Both the position numbers and the translations under genes were made by a program. A stretch of DNA of 64,000 nt, taken from NCBI GenBank assembly GCA_902786365.1, contig CADACD010000006.1, positions 26,823 through 90,822 of the forward strand. Reading direction: 5' to 3'. Source of the stretch: an uncultured Lachnospiraceae bacterium. GTDB taxonomy: Bacteria > Bacillota > Clostridia > Lachnospirales > Lachnospiraceae. Positions within the stretch are counted from its first letter, which is position 1. Every line of letters begins with the position of its first letter. Positions 45,313 through 52,954 of this stretch are shown here, in pieces. The notes under the pieces are model-generated. The model saw nothing but the letters and a program-made list of their open reading frames with translations, did no database searches and was not told where the DNA came from.

Positions 45313-46305
45313 ATGATGAAAGCGGGCAGGAAGAAGATGAAAAAGATTGTTAATCTTTTAGCTGTTATCATGCTTCTTTCGGGATTTCTGATACTGGCAA
45401 AACCATACCTGCGCGAATGGTATCTTAAGAGAGAAAATGACAGAATTATAAAGGAATTTGCAAAAAAAGCAGAGAATAACAGTGATGCAGGTAATGCCTT
45501 GCGTGAAAGATCTGATGATAACAGAAACACCACAAACGAAAGCAAAAACACTTCCATGTCTGACAAGTTGTATGAAAATATGCAGGAATACAACATAAAA
45601 ATCTTTCAAGAAAATCAATCCGGACTGTGTGATGCATTCAGCTATACCACAAGCAGTTTTGAATTTTCGGAATATGGAATCACAGATGATGTGGCAGGTT
45701 ATATCACAATTGATAAGATAGGTGTGACGATGGCACTGTATATAGGCTCAAACAAAGCAAACATGAGCAAAGGTGCCACCATCATGAACCAGACAAGCAT
45801 GCCCATAGGAGGGGAAAATACTAACTGTGTCATAGCAGCCCACAGAAGCAGAGGATTTTTAGCAGAGATAGAACAGTTAGAGCCGGGAGACGAGATAAAA
45901 ATCACAAATCTCTGGCAGACATTAAGCTATAAAGTTGTCAAAATCATAGTGATAGAACCTTATGATACAGACAAGATAAAAATTATTCCTGGTCAGGATA
46001 TAGTCACACTATTAACCTGCCACCCGTATGGAAAAAACACTAACCGTTATGTAGTCTACTGCGCGAGAAATAAATCAGGAGAATCGGGAAATACAAAAGA
46101 TGGTAGTGCTGATAAACAGATATACAATATTACAGCAGATGAGCTTCCGAATGGAATGGAATATGAATCATCAGAAAAGAGCATTAAAAATGAAGATATC
46201 ATTAGAATCTGCGGAATGATACTGACTGGAATATTTCTGATAATCTATCTGTTAATGTTTGTTGCGGGAAGAAATTTGAAAGAACAACCTGACATACAAA
46301 AATAG
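45313..46305 (+). CDS. Class C-type pilus sortase
   Basis: The 330-residue protein has an N-terminal helix, a Ser/Asn-rich linker of about 60 residues, the sortase beta barrel and a C-terminal helix (GMILTGIFLIIYLLMFVAG), the two-helix layout of pilin-polymerising sortases. The catalytic residues are His in IAAHRSRG, Cys in LLTCHPYG and Arg in TNRYVVYC. An additional in-frame ATG at 45337 (MKKIVNLL) has AGGAAG just upstream and is equally good as a start. The 107-nt gap from the pilin gene holds an inverted repeat, CCTTGCT (45214-45220) with AGCAAGG (45284-45290), which may adjust sortase expression relative to pilin. Confidence 0.93.
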   Translation: MMKAGRKKMKKIVNLLAVIMLLSGFLILAKPYLREWYLKRENDRIIKEFAKKAENNSDAGNALRERSDDNRNTTNESKNTSMSDKLYENMQEYNIKIFQENQSGLCDAFSYTTSSFEFSEYGITDDVAGYITIDKIGVTMALYIGSNKANMSKGATIMNQTSMPIGGENTNCVIAAHRSRGFLAEIEQLEPGDEIKITNLWQTLSYKVVKIIVIEPYDTDKIKIIPGQDIVTLLTCHPYGKNTNRYVVYCARNKSGESGNTKDGSADKQIYNITADELPNGMEYESSEKSIKNEDIIRICGMILTGIFLIIYLLMFVAGRNLKEQPDIQK

Positions 46306-46325
46306 AATATGTCGTAAATCACAGC

Positions 46326-46353
46326 TTGACATAAAAAAATATAGTGATAAACT
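46326..46353 (+). promoter_or_regulatory. Promoter of the preQ1 operon
   Basis: Consensus TTGACA (46326-46331), 16 nt, and TAAACT (46348-46353) with an extended TGA. Transcription would start near 46360, right at the riboswitch. Confidence 0.8.
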
Positions 46354-46360
46354 AATAAAT

Positions 46361-46404
46361 GGACAGTTCATTTGTACCATCCTGTCCCTAAACAAAACTA
46401 GGAC
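46361..46404 (+). promoter_or_regulatory. preQ1-I type riboswitch aptamer
   Basis: Stem P1 is GGACAG (46361-46366) with CTGTCC (46382-46387). It encloses a loop starting TTC and containing ACC, and an A-rich tail follows (CTAAACAAAACTAGGA, 46388-46403), matching the H-type pseudoknot pattern of preQ1-I aptamers. It precedes a full preQ1 operon, which strongly supports the call. The loop is somewhat longer than in the best-studied examples. Confidence 0.85.
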
Positions 46405-46433
46405 TAAACCATAGATAAATAATGTTTATTTAG

Positions 46434-46458
46434 GGCAGTCATTGTGTGACTGCCTTTT
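46434..46458 (+). terminator. Riboswitch expression-platform terminator
   Basis: GGCAGTCA (46434-46441) pairs with TGACTGCC (46447-46454), followed by TTTT. An alternative pairing of CCCTAAA (46386-46392) with TTTAGGG (46429-46435) would break both the aptamer and this terminator, acting as the antiterminator. This predicts preQ1-dependent switch-off. Confidence 0.85.
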
Positions 46459-46524
46459 GCATATTGAGAAACTTTTGGGTATTTGTCTTTAGAGTTTAAC
46501 AGGACAGAAAGGAGGAGGATATAT

Positions 46525-46944
46525 ATGTACAGTTTGTCAACAGAGCATAGCTTTGATGCGGCACATTTTCTAGCAGAATATAATGGAAAATGTAAGAATA
46601 TACATGGACACAGATGGCGAGTGGTAGTTGAAGTGCAGTCAGAAGAACTAAGAGAAGATAGGCAGCAGAGAGAGATGTGTGTGGATTTTTCAGAGCTGAA
46701 GGATGATTTGAGAGAAGAAGTGGATTTTTTTGACCATATGTTTATCATAGAAAAAGGCAGCTTGAAACAAAGTACCATACTTGTGCTTGAGGAGGAAGGA
46801 TTTAAGATGATTGAAGTTGGTTTCAGACCAACAGCCGAGAATTTTGCAAGATATTTTTATGAAAAAATGGAAGAAAAAGATTATGACGTTGCATTCGTAA
46901 AAGTTTATGAGACACCTAACAATTGTGCAACATACAGAAAGTAA
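46525..46944 (+). CDS. queD: 6-carboxy-5,6,7,8-tetrahydropterin synthase QueD
   Basis: Converts dihydroneopterin triphosphate to 6-carboxytetrahydropterin, the second step to preQ1. The 139-residue product shows STEHSFDAAHFL with a zinc-binding His, NIHGHRWRV with the other two, and the Glu of VYETPNN near the end. The frame opens upstream at a TTG (46483), but AGGAGGAGG at about 46510-46518 fixes the ATG at 46525. It is the first gene behind the preQ1 riboswitch and begins the queD-queE-folE-queC-queF operon. Confidence 0.95.
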   Translation: MYSLSTEHSFDAAHFLAEYNGKCKNIHGHRWRVVVEVQSEELREDRQQREMCVDFSELKDDLREEVDFFDHMFIIEKGSLKQSTILVLEEEGFKMIEVGFRPTAENFARYFYEKMEEKDYDVAFVKVYETPNNCATYRK

Positions 46945-46998
46945 GATATCTAATATGAACATAAAAAGTAAAAGTATTCAATATGAAAGGCAGAAGAT

Positions 46999-47718
46999 AT
47001 GGCAGAATATAAAGTTGCTGAAATATTTACCAGTATCAATGGTGAGGGTATGTGTGCAGGGGAGCTGGCTGTTTTTGTCCGTTTCTGTGGGTGCAATTTA
47101 AGATGTAACTATTGCGATACAATGTGGGCAAATGAACCGGAATGCATATATGAGCGTATGACAGATGATGAAATTCTTGACAGAATCATAAAAGAAGATG
47201 TCACGAATGTAACCCTGACCGGAGGGGAACCGTTATTACAGCCGGATATTGATGTGTTGATTAAAAAATTGGTTGAGTATCAGGATGGGTTACTTCGAAT
47301 AGAGATAGAAACAAATGGAAGTGCAGATATTGGAAGCTTTATATGGAAAGAAGAATGTACTAATGAAGAACATCAGGAATTAATTAAAAGTTTTGTTATA
47401 CGCCCAGTATTTACAATGGATTATAAATTGATGGGAAGTGGAATGGAATCACAGATGAATACTGATAATTTTGTTTATTTATGTGATAAAGATACAGTGA
47501 AATTTGTCGTTTCTGATGAAGAAGACCTTGAAAGAGCATATGAGATAAGTGAAAAATATAATCTAAACGGAAAATGTAATGTCATATTAAGTCCGGTATT
47601 TGGAAGAATTGAACCGGAAAAAATAGTTGAGTTTATGAAATTAAAGAAATGGAATGAGGCACGAATGCAGCTTCAAATACACAAAATTATATGGGATCCG
47701 GATAAAAAAGGTGTATAG
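46999..47718 (+). CDS. queE: 7-carboxy-7-deazaguanine synthase QueE
   Basis: A radical-SAM enzyme that rearranges 6-carboxytetrahydropterin to 7-carboxy-7-deazaguanine. The cluster-binding CxxxCxxC is CNLRCNYC, and TLTGGEPLLQ and IEIETNGSADIG are the usual SAM and substrate motifs. EIFTSINGEGMCAGELAVFVRFCGC matches the QueE N-terminus, here shown with its start split over two motifs. Length (239) is normal for the Gram-positive form. AAAGGCAGAAG precedes the ATG. It lies 54 nt after queD in the same operon. Confidence 0.96.
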   Translation: MAEYKVAEIFTSINGEGMCAGELAVFVRFCGCNLRCNYCDTMWANEPECIYERMTDDEILDRIIKEDVTNVTLTGGEPLLQPDIDVLIKKLVEYQDGLLRIEIETNGSADIGSFIWKEECTNEEHQELIKSFVIRPVFTMDYKLMGSGMESQMNTDNFVYLCDKDTVKFVVSDEEDLERAYEISEKYNLNGKCNVILSPVFGRIEPEKIVEFMKLKKWNEARMQLQIHKIIWDPDKKGV

Positions 47719-47871
47719 GATAGGTGATAATCAGTCAGACAGAAAGATGGGACAATATAGAGACTGATTAAAAAGCGGATAACTGTAAAAATATAAATGT
47801 AATGTAAAGAGCAGTACAATTACAAAAATGTGGCAGACACAAAATGGATTGTGGAAGAAAAGAGGATAATT

Positions 47872-48447
47872 ATGGCAATTGATACAGAAGCAATAAAGGA
47901 ACATATTCGTGGAATTCTGGTAGCATTAGGTGATGATCCGGATAGAGAGGGACTTAAAGATACACCGGCAAGAGTTGCAAAAATGTATGAGGAAGTTTTT
48001 GAGGGAATGAATTATACAAATCATGAGATTGCAATGATGTTTAACAAAACATTTTCAGAAAATTTAGATGAAAATGCCGGTGATAATGATATGGTATTGG
48101 TGAAAGATATTGAGATATTTAGCCATTGTGAACACCATATGGCGCTGATGTACGATATGAAGGTATCTGTGGCATATATTCCAAAAGGTAAGGTTATAGG
48201 ACTCAGTAAGATTGCAAGAATTGCGGATATGGTAGGAAAGAGACTGCAGTTACAAGAGAGAATTGGTTCTGATATTGCTGAGATTATTCAAGAAGCGACA
48301 GGAAGTGAAGATGTGGCAGTGATAATCGAAGGGACACATAGTTGTATGAGTGCAAGAGGAATCAAAAAAGGGGCAGCTACGACAAAGACATTTACATTCA
48401 GGGGGCGGTTTAATGACGATAAAGTGTTGCAGATGAGAGTGTTATAA
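47872..48447 (+). CDS. folE: GTP cyclohydrolase I (FolE) of the preQ1 operon
   Basis: Opens GTP to dihydroneopterin triphosphate, the first step of both folate and preQ1 synthesis. The 191-residue product has [12 protein letters not shown], the zinc-binding FSHCEHHM and [10 protein letters not shown], and [20 protein letters not shown]. The frame opens at a GTG (47830), but AGAGG and the family's N-terminus favour ATG at 47872. Its place between queE and queC indicates dedication to the deazapurine pathway. A 153-nt gap separates it from queE; an inverted repeat there (AATCAGTC with GACTGATT) has no T run. Confidence 0.95.
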   Translation: MAIDTEAIKEHIRGILVALGDDPDREGLKDTPARVAKMYEEVFEGMNYTNHEIAMMFNKTFSENLDENAGDNDMVLVKDIEIFSHCEHHMALMYDMKVSVAYIPKGKVIGLSKIARIADMVGKRLQLQERIGSDIAEIIQEATGSEDVAVIIEGTHSCMSARGIKKGAATTKTFTFRGRFNDDKVLQMRVL

Positions 48448-48513
48448 GTATTGATTGATAGCGAAAATTAGTAAGATATCATGAGAATATTAATAAGAAA
48501 GGAATGGTAAAAT

Positions 48514-49197
48514 ATGAAAGCATTAGTATTATCAAGTGGTGGAGTTGACAGTACAACATGTCTTGCAATAGCAGTTGAAAAATATGGTAGTGAGAATGTA
48601 GTGACATTGTCTGTTTCTTATGGACAGAAACATGCAAAAGAAATAGAAGCAGCAAGAAAAGTGGCAGAATATTATCATGTTGAACACCTTGAAATTGACC
48701 TCACAAAGATATTTGAGTATAGTAACTGTTCACTGCTTACACATTCTAAAGAAGATATCCCGAAAGAATCCTATGCAGAACAGTTAGAAAAGACAAACGG
48801 AACTCCTGTGTCAACATATGTGCCATTTAGAAATGGTCTTTTTTTATCAACAGCGGCAAGTATAGCATTGTCAAAGGGCTGTGGTATCATTTATTATGGG
48901 GCACATTCTGATGATGCTGCCGGAAATGCATATCCGGACTGTAGCAGTGAGTTTCATAATGCTATCAGCAATGCGATTTATTTGGGGAGTGGAAACCAGT
49001 TAAAATTGAGGGCTCCATTTGTCAATCTGGCAAAATCGGAGGTTGTAAAACTGGGACTTGAATTAGGGGTGCCGTATCACCTGACATGGAGCTGCTATGA
49101 GGGAGGAGAAAAGCCTTGTGGAAAATGTGGAACATGTATTGACAGACGGAATGCATTTGAGTTAAACGGTGTAAGTGATCCGGCAGCGGAATATTGA
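48514..49197 (+). CDS. queC: 7-cyano-7-deazaguanine synthase QueC
   Basis: An ATP-dependent nitrile-forming enzyme converting 7-carboxy-7-deazaguanine to preQ0. The PP-loop LSSGGVDSTT binds ATP, and the C-terminal zinc site is CYEGGEKPCGKCGTC. YYGAHSDDAAGNAYPDCS and VPFRNGLFLS are further family motifs. The 227-residue length is normal. AGAAAGGA precedes the ATG. Position between folE and queF agrees with the pathway order. Confidence 0.97.
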   Translation: MKALVLSSGGVDSTTCLAIAVEKYGSENVVTLSVSYGQKHAKEIEAARKVAEYYHVEHLEIDLTKIFEYSNCSLLTHSKEDIPKESYAEQLEKTNGTPVSTYVPFRNGLFLSTAASIALSKGCGIIYYGAHSDDAAGNAYPDCSSEFHNAISNAIYLGSGNQLKLRAPFVNLAKSEVVKLGLELGVPYHLTWSCYEGGEKPCGKCGTCIDRRNAFELNGVSDPAAEY

Positions 49198-49302
49198 ACA
49201 GATCAAATATCGAAGATGTAGGATGCTTTTTAGGTGGAGACTTATTATACATTGTAGAATCAAAGAGGGCAATACATACTGATATTGAGGAAAGGAAATG
49301 AT

Positions 49303-49794
49303 ATGAGTACGAGAGAAAACGAAAAATCGATATCATTATTGGGAAATCAGAATACGAAATATCCTACGGACTATGCACCTGAAGTTTTAGAGACGTTTGA
49401 AAATAAACATCCTGATAATGATTATTTTGTAAAATTCAACTGTCCGGAATTTACAAGTCTATGTCCGATAACAGGTCAGCCGGATTTTGCGACAATCACA
49501 ATATCCTATGTACCGGACAAGAGAATGGTGGAGAGTAAATCATTAAAGTTATATTTATTCAGTTTCAGAAATCATGGTGATTTCCACGAGGACTGCGTCA
49601 ATAAGATAATGAAAGACCTAATAAAATTAATGGATCCGAAATATATTGAAGTGTGGGGAAAATTTACTCCTAGAGGAGGAATTTCGATAGACCCGTATTG
49701 TAATTATGGAAGACAGGGAACAGAGTGGGAAAATGTTGCAAAAGACAGACTGTACCATCACGATATGTATCCGGAGAAGATTGATAACCGATAA
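49303..49794 (+). CDS. queF: NADPH-dependent preQ0 reductase QueF
   Basis: Reduces the nitrile of preQ0 to the aminomethyl of preQ1, the base inserted into tRNA. This is the short, unimodular QueF (163 residues) with [13 protein letters not shown] carrying the catalytic Cys and Asp, and FHEDCVNKI and [12 protein letters not shown] later. The frame opens at a TTG at 49285, but the AGGAAAGGAAATG region favours ATG at 49303 (MSTRENEKS). It is the last gene of the preQ1 operon; the biotin promoter follows immediately. Confidence 0.97.
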   Translation: MSTRENEKSISLLGNQNTKYPTDYAPEVLETFENKHPDNDYFVKFNCPEFTSLCPITGQPDFATITISYVPDKRMVESKSLKLYLFSFRNHGDFHEDCVNKIMKDLIKLMDPKYIEVWGKFTPRGGISIDPYCNYGRQGTEWENVAKDRLYHHDMYPEKIDNR

Positions 49795-49811
49795 ACCATC
49801 GATATTGAAAT

Positions 49812-49865
49812 TTGTCAACCTATACTCTTTAATAGGTTGACAAATAAATAACCAGCCGTTATAAT
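49812..49865 (+). promoter_or_regulatory. BirA-type operator overlapping the biotin promoter
   Basis: TTGTCAACC (49812-49820), 14 nt, and GGTTGACAA (49835-49843) are perfect inverted arms matching the BirA operator pattern. The second arm contains the -35 TTGACA (49837-49842). After 17 nt comes TATAAT (49860-49865). Holo-BirA bound here would block RNA polymerase. Confidence 0.93.
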
Positions 49866-49906
49866 TTGCTTTAAGAATAAATTATTTACGGAGGCAAAGA
49901 CAGGTT

Positions 49907-50884
49907 ATGAACGCATTATCATTAGCAGAGGAAATTATAGGTGGAAGAAGAATTACGAGAGAGGATGACCTCTCATTTTTTTTAACATGCGATTTGGAAG
50001 AATTGTGTAAGGGAGCAGATTTAATCAGGGAACATTTTGTGGGCGATAAGGTGGATTTATGTTCCATTATCAACGGAAGAAGTGGAAAATGTCCGGAAGA
50101 CTGCAAATATTGTGCACAGTCTGCACATCACCACACAGATTGTGAGGTGTATGATTTTCTGCCGGAAGATGAAATCTTAGAGGCATGTAAAATGAATGAG
50201 AAGGAGGGTGTTGACAGATTTTCAATTGTTACAGCAGGAAAAGCGTTAACAGGAGAAGAGTTTGAAAAGGCAATTCATGCCTATGAAATAATGCATAAGG
50301 AATGTAAGATAGATTTGTGTGCATCAATGGGATTTATATCAGAAGAACAGCTTCACAGACTTCATGAAGCCGGAGTTTCAAGCTATCATCACAATATTGA
50401 GACATCAAGAAGATTTTTTCCGTCAATCTGCACAACACATACATATGATATGAAAATTGAGACATTGAAAAAGGTAAAAGCAGAAGGAATGTGGGTCTGT
50501 TCAGGCGGCATCATAGGAATGGGGGAGACCGAGGAGGATCGTCTTGATATGGCTATCAGTCTTGCAGAGGTAGGAGTGGATTCTATTCCGATAAATGTCC
50601 TGATGCCGATTAAAGGGACTCCGTTAGAGAATTTGAACAGATTGACGGAACCTGAAATTTTAAGAACAATTGCTTTTTTCAGGTATATCAATCCAAAGGC
50701 AGATATTCGTCTTGCGGCAGGAAGAGCATTGATGGAAAATGATGGCGAGAAGGCATTTTTGTCAGGAGCATCAGCAACAATCACAGGAAATATGCTGACG
50801 ACAGCTGCATGTGCGACTATCAGAAGTGATAAAGAGATGCTTGAAAGTATAGGAAGAGATGTTACACCGGATTATTTGAAGTAA
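49907..50884 (+). CDS. bioB: Biotin synthase BioB
   Basis: A radical-SAM enzyme inserting sulfur into dethiobiotin. The SAM cluster site is CPEDCKYCAQS (CxxxCxxC). Further family stretches are SIINGRSGKC, DLCASMGFIS, YHHNIETSRRFFP and GGIIGMGETEEDR. The late region ADIRLAAGRALM carries the conserved Arg near the [2Fe-2S] sulfur donor. The 325-residue length is standard. GGAGG at 49890-49894 precedes the ATG. It is the first gene of the biotin operon behind the BirA operator. Confidence 0.98.
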   Translation: MNALSLAEEIIGGRRITREDDLSFFLTCDLEELCKGADLIREHFVGDKVDLCSIINGRSGKCPEDCKYCAQSAHHHTDCEVYDFLPEDEILEACKMNEKEGVDRFSIVTAGKALTGEEFEKAIHAYEIMHKECKIDLCASMGFISEEQLHRLHEAGVSSYHHNIETSRRFFPSICTTHTYDMKIETLKKVKAEGMWVCSGGIIGMGETEEDRLDMAISLAEVGVDSIPINVLMPIKGTPLENLNRLTEPEILRTIAFFRYINPKADIRLAAGRALMENDGEKAFLSGASATITGNMLTTAACATIRSDKEMLESIGRDVTPDYLK

Positions 50885-50948
50885 CAATTAATTGATGCAA
50901 AATGAAAATTGTAGTAAGTAAAAGATAATCAGAAAGAGAAGAAAACAT

Positions 50949-51644
50949 ATGAGCAGAAGTTTATTTATAACAGGTACAGGAACGGATGTTGGAAAGACCT
51001 ATGTGACAGGCCTGATTGTCAAAAAAATGAAAGAAGCAGGATTGAATATTGCATATTATAAAGCAGCGATGAGTGGAAATGTAAGAGATGAAAACGGAAA
51101 TCTGATCCCGGGTGATGCCGTTTCTGTAAAGGAAACATCAGGAATTTCCCAAACAGTAGAGAGTATGTGTCCTTATGTGTATGAAAATGCGTGGTCGCCT
51201 CATCTTGCATCTAAGGTGGAAGGTAATCCTGTGAGGATGGATGAAGTAAAAAAAGGTTATGCCATGCTTTGTGAAAAATATGATTATATCACGATGGAAG
51301 GAAGCGGAGGGATTCTCTGTCCGATACGATTTGATGATGAGAAAATATGGCTTGAAGATATCATTAAAGAGTTAGACATGCCATGTATTATTATTGCAGA
51401 CGCAGGGCTGGGCACAATCAACAGTGTTATCTTGACTGTGGAATATATGAGAAGTAGAAAAATCAAAATAAAAGGCATCATATTTAACAATTACCATCAA
51501 GGAAATCTGATGGAAGAGGACAATATTAAAATGTGTGAATATATGACAGGCGTAAAAGTGATAGCCAGTGTTTCTGAAAATGATACAGAGTTAAATATAA
51601 GTTCCGGGAAACTCAAAGAATTATTTGAAGAGAATTTTGTTTAA
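50949..51644 (+). CDS. bioD: Dethiobiotin synthetase BioD
   Basis: Closes the ureido ring of dethiobiotin using ATP and CO2. The P-loop is GTGTDVGKTYVTG, followed by YYKAAMSGN with the CO2/substrate-contacting Lys and MEGSGGILCPI. The length (231) is normal. The ribosome site before the ATG is purine-rich but weak. It lies 64 nt after bioB and 38 nt before bioA in the operon. Confidence 0.96.
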   Translation: MSRSLFITGTGTDVGKTYVTGLIVKKMKEAGLNIAYYKAAMSGNVRDENGNLIPGDAVSVKETSGISQTVESMCPYVYENAWSPHLASKVEGNPVRMDEVKKGYAMLCEKYDYITMEGSGGILCPIRFDDEKIWLEDIIKELDMPCIIIADAGLGTINSVILTVEYMRSRKIKIKGIIFNNYHQGNLMEEDNIKMCEYMTGVKVIASVSENDTELNISSGKLKELFEENFV

Positions 51645-51682
51645 AGAAAGTAGATGATAGTAGAAAAGGAGAATTAACGAAA

Positions 51683-52894
51683 ATGATTTGGTACCCATAT
51701 GAACAAATGAAAGGAATGAAAGCACCATATGAAATCATTGATGCAGAAGGGGTATATCTCTATACAAAAGACCAGAAGCTGATTGATTCCGTATCCTCAT
51801 GGTGGTGCATGATTCATGGTTACAAAAATAAAGAGATAAATGAAGTGATAAAGAACCAGTTAGATAAATTTGCCCATGTCATGCTTGGTGGACTCACACA
51901 TGAAGCGGCAGCAAAGCTTTCGGATAAATTAAAAGAGTGGCTACCGGGAGATTTGGATTACTGCTTTTATTCAGATTCCGGAAGCGTAGGGGTTGAAGTC
52001 GCTCTTAAAATGGCTCTTCAATATTATGTCAATGCCGGAAATTTAAACAAAACGAAAGTTCTTGCTTTGACACATGCTTACCATGGCGATACGTTTAAGG
52101 CAATGGAAGTGGGGGATGATGAGGATTATCACTTTGTTCTGGAGGCCTATGGAGAAAAGAAAAATTGTATTCATATTCCAACCGAAATACCGGCATTAGA
52201 GGAAGCATTTGAAAAATATCATCAGGAGCTCAACTGCTTTATTGTGGAACCTCTGTTGCAGGGAGCAGGGGGAATGAGAATGTATGGGCTTGATTTCTTA
52301 AAGAGAGCACGCAAATTATGTGATGAATATGATGTGTTATTAATTTTTGATGAAGTGGCGACAGGTTTTGGACGAACAGGCTATCGCTTTGTATCAGATG
52401 AGGTATTGCCAGATATTCTTGTGCTTGGAAAAGCGCTAACAGGTGGATATATCGGACATGCAGTAACAGTCGCAAACCACAAAGTTTATAATGGATTTTA
52501 CAGTGATAACCCTTCGCATGCATTGATGCATGGACCTACCTTTATGGGAAATGCATTAGCATGTAGTGCTGCATTGAAATCAATAGAATTGTTTGAAAAA
52601 GGAAATTATTTGAAGCGTATCAGGGAATTGGAAAAAATCATGATATCCGAAATGCAAGGATTTTCAGATCCAAGAATTGCAGATATTCGTATAATGGGTG
52701 GCTGTATTTGTATAGAAGTGAAAGAAGAAGAAACATTAAAGGGATATCAGGAATATGCCTACAAAAATGGTGTATTTGCAAGACCATTTCTAAAATATCT
52801 GTATGCAATGATACCGTATATCATTACTGAACCGGAACTTATTCGGATTCTTGATACAATGAAACAGTGGTTTGTGAAAGAGAATCCGGTTTGA
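51683..52894 (+). CDS. bioA: Adenosylmethionine-8-amino-7-oxononanoate aminotransferase BioA
   Basis: A class III PLP aminotransferase converting KAPA to DAPA. WYPYEQMK at the N-terminus and SVSSWWCMIHGY are BioA-specific, YSDSGSVGVEVALKMA binds the cofactor phosphate, LIFDEVATGFGRTG carries the PLP-ring Asp, and LGKALTGG carries the Schiff-base Lys. The length (403) is slightly short but all motifs are present. AAAGGAG lies upstream of the ATG. Amino donor (SAM or lysine) cannot be told from sequence by eye. Confidence 0.95.
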   Translation: MIWYPYEQMKGMKAPYEIIDAEGVYLYTKDQKLIDSVSSWWCMIHGYKNKEINEVIKNQLDKFAHVMLGGLTHEAAAKLSDKLKEWLPGDLDYCFYSDSGSVGVEVALKMALQYYVNAGNLNKTKVLALTHAYHGDTFKAMEVGDDEDYHFVLEAYGEKKNCIHIPTEIPALEEAFEKYHQELNCFIVEPLLQGAGGMRMYGLDFLKRARKLCDEYDVLLIFDEVATGFGRTGYRFVSDEVLPDILVLGKALTGGYIGHAVTVANHKVYNGFYSDNPSHALMHGPTFMGNALACSAALKSIELFEKGNYLKRIRELEKIMISEMQGFSDPRIADIRIMGGCICIEVKEEETLKGYQEYAYKNGVFARPFLKYLYAMIPYIITEPELIRILDTMKQWFVKENPV

Positions 52895-52954
52895 ATCAAA
52901 ACAAAGAAACAAGAAAGTAATAATGACAAATTGTTTTAGCTTTGGAGGGTTATT

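Noticed and set aside
47727-47773. AATCAGTC/GACTGATT inverted repeat between queE and folE as a terminator
   Set aside because: There is no T run after it, the loop is long, and the operon clearly continues.
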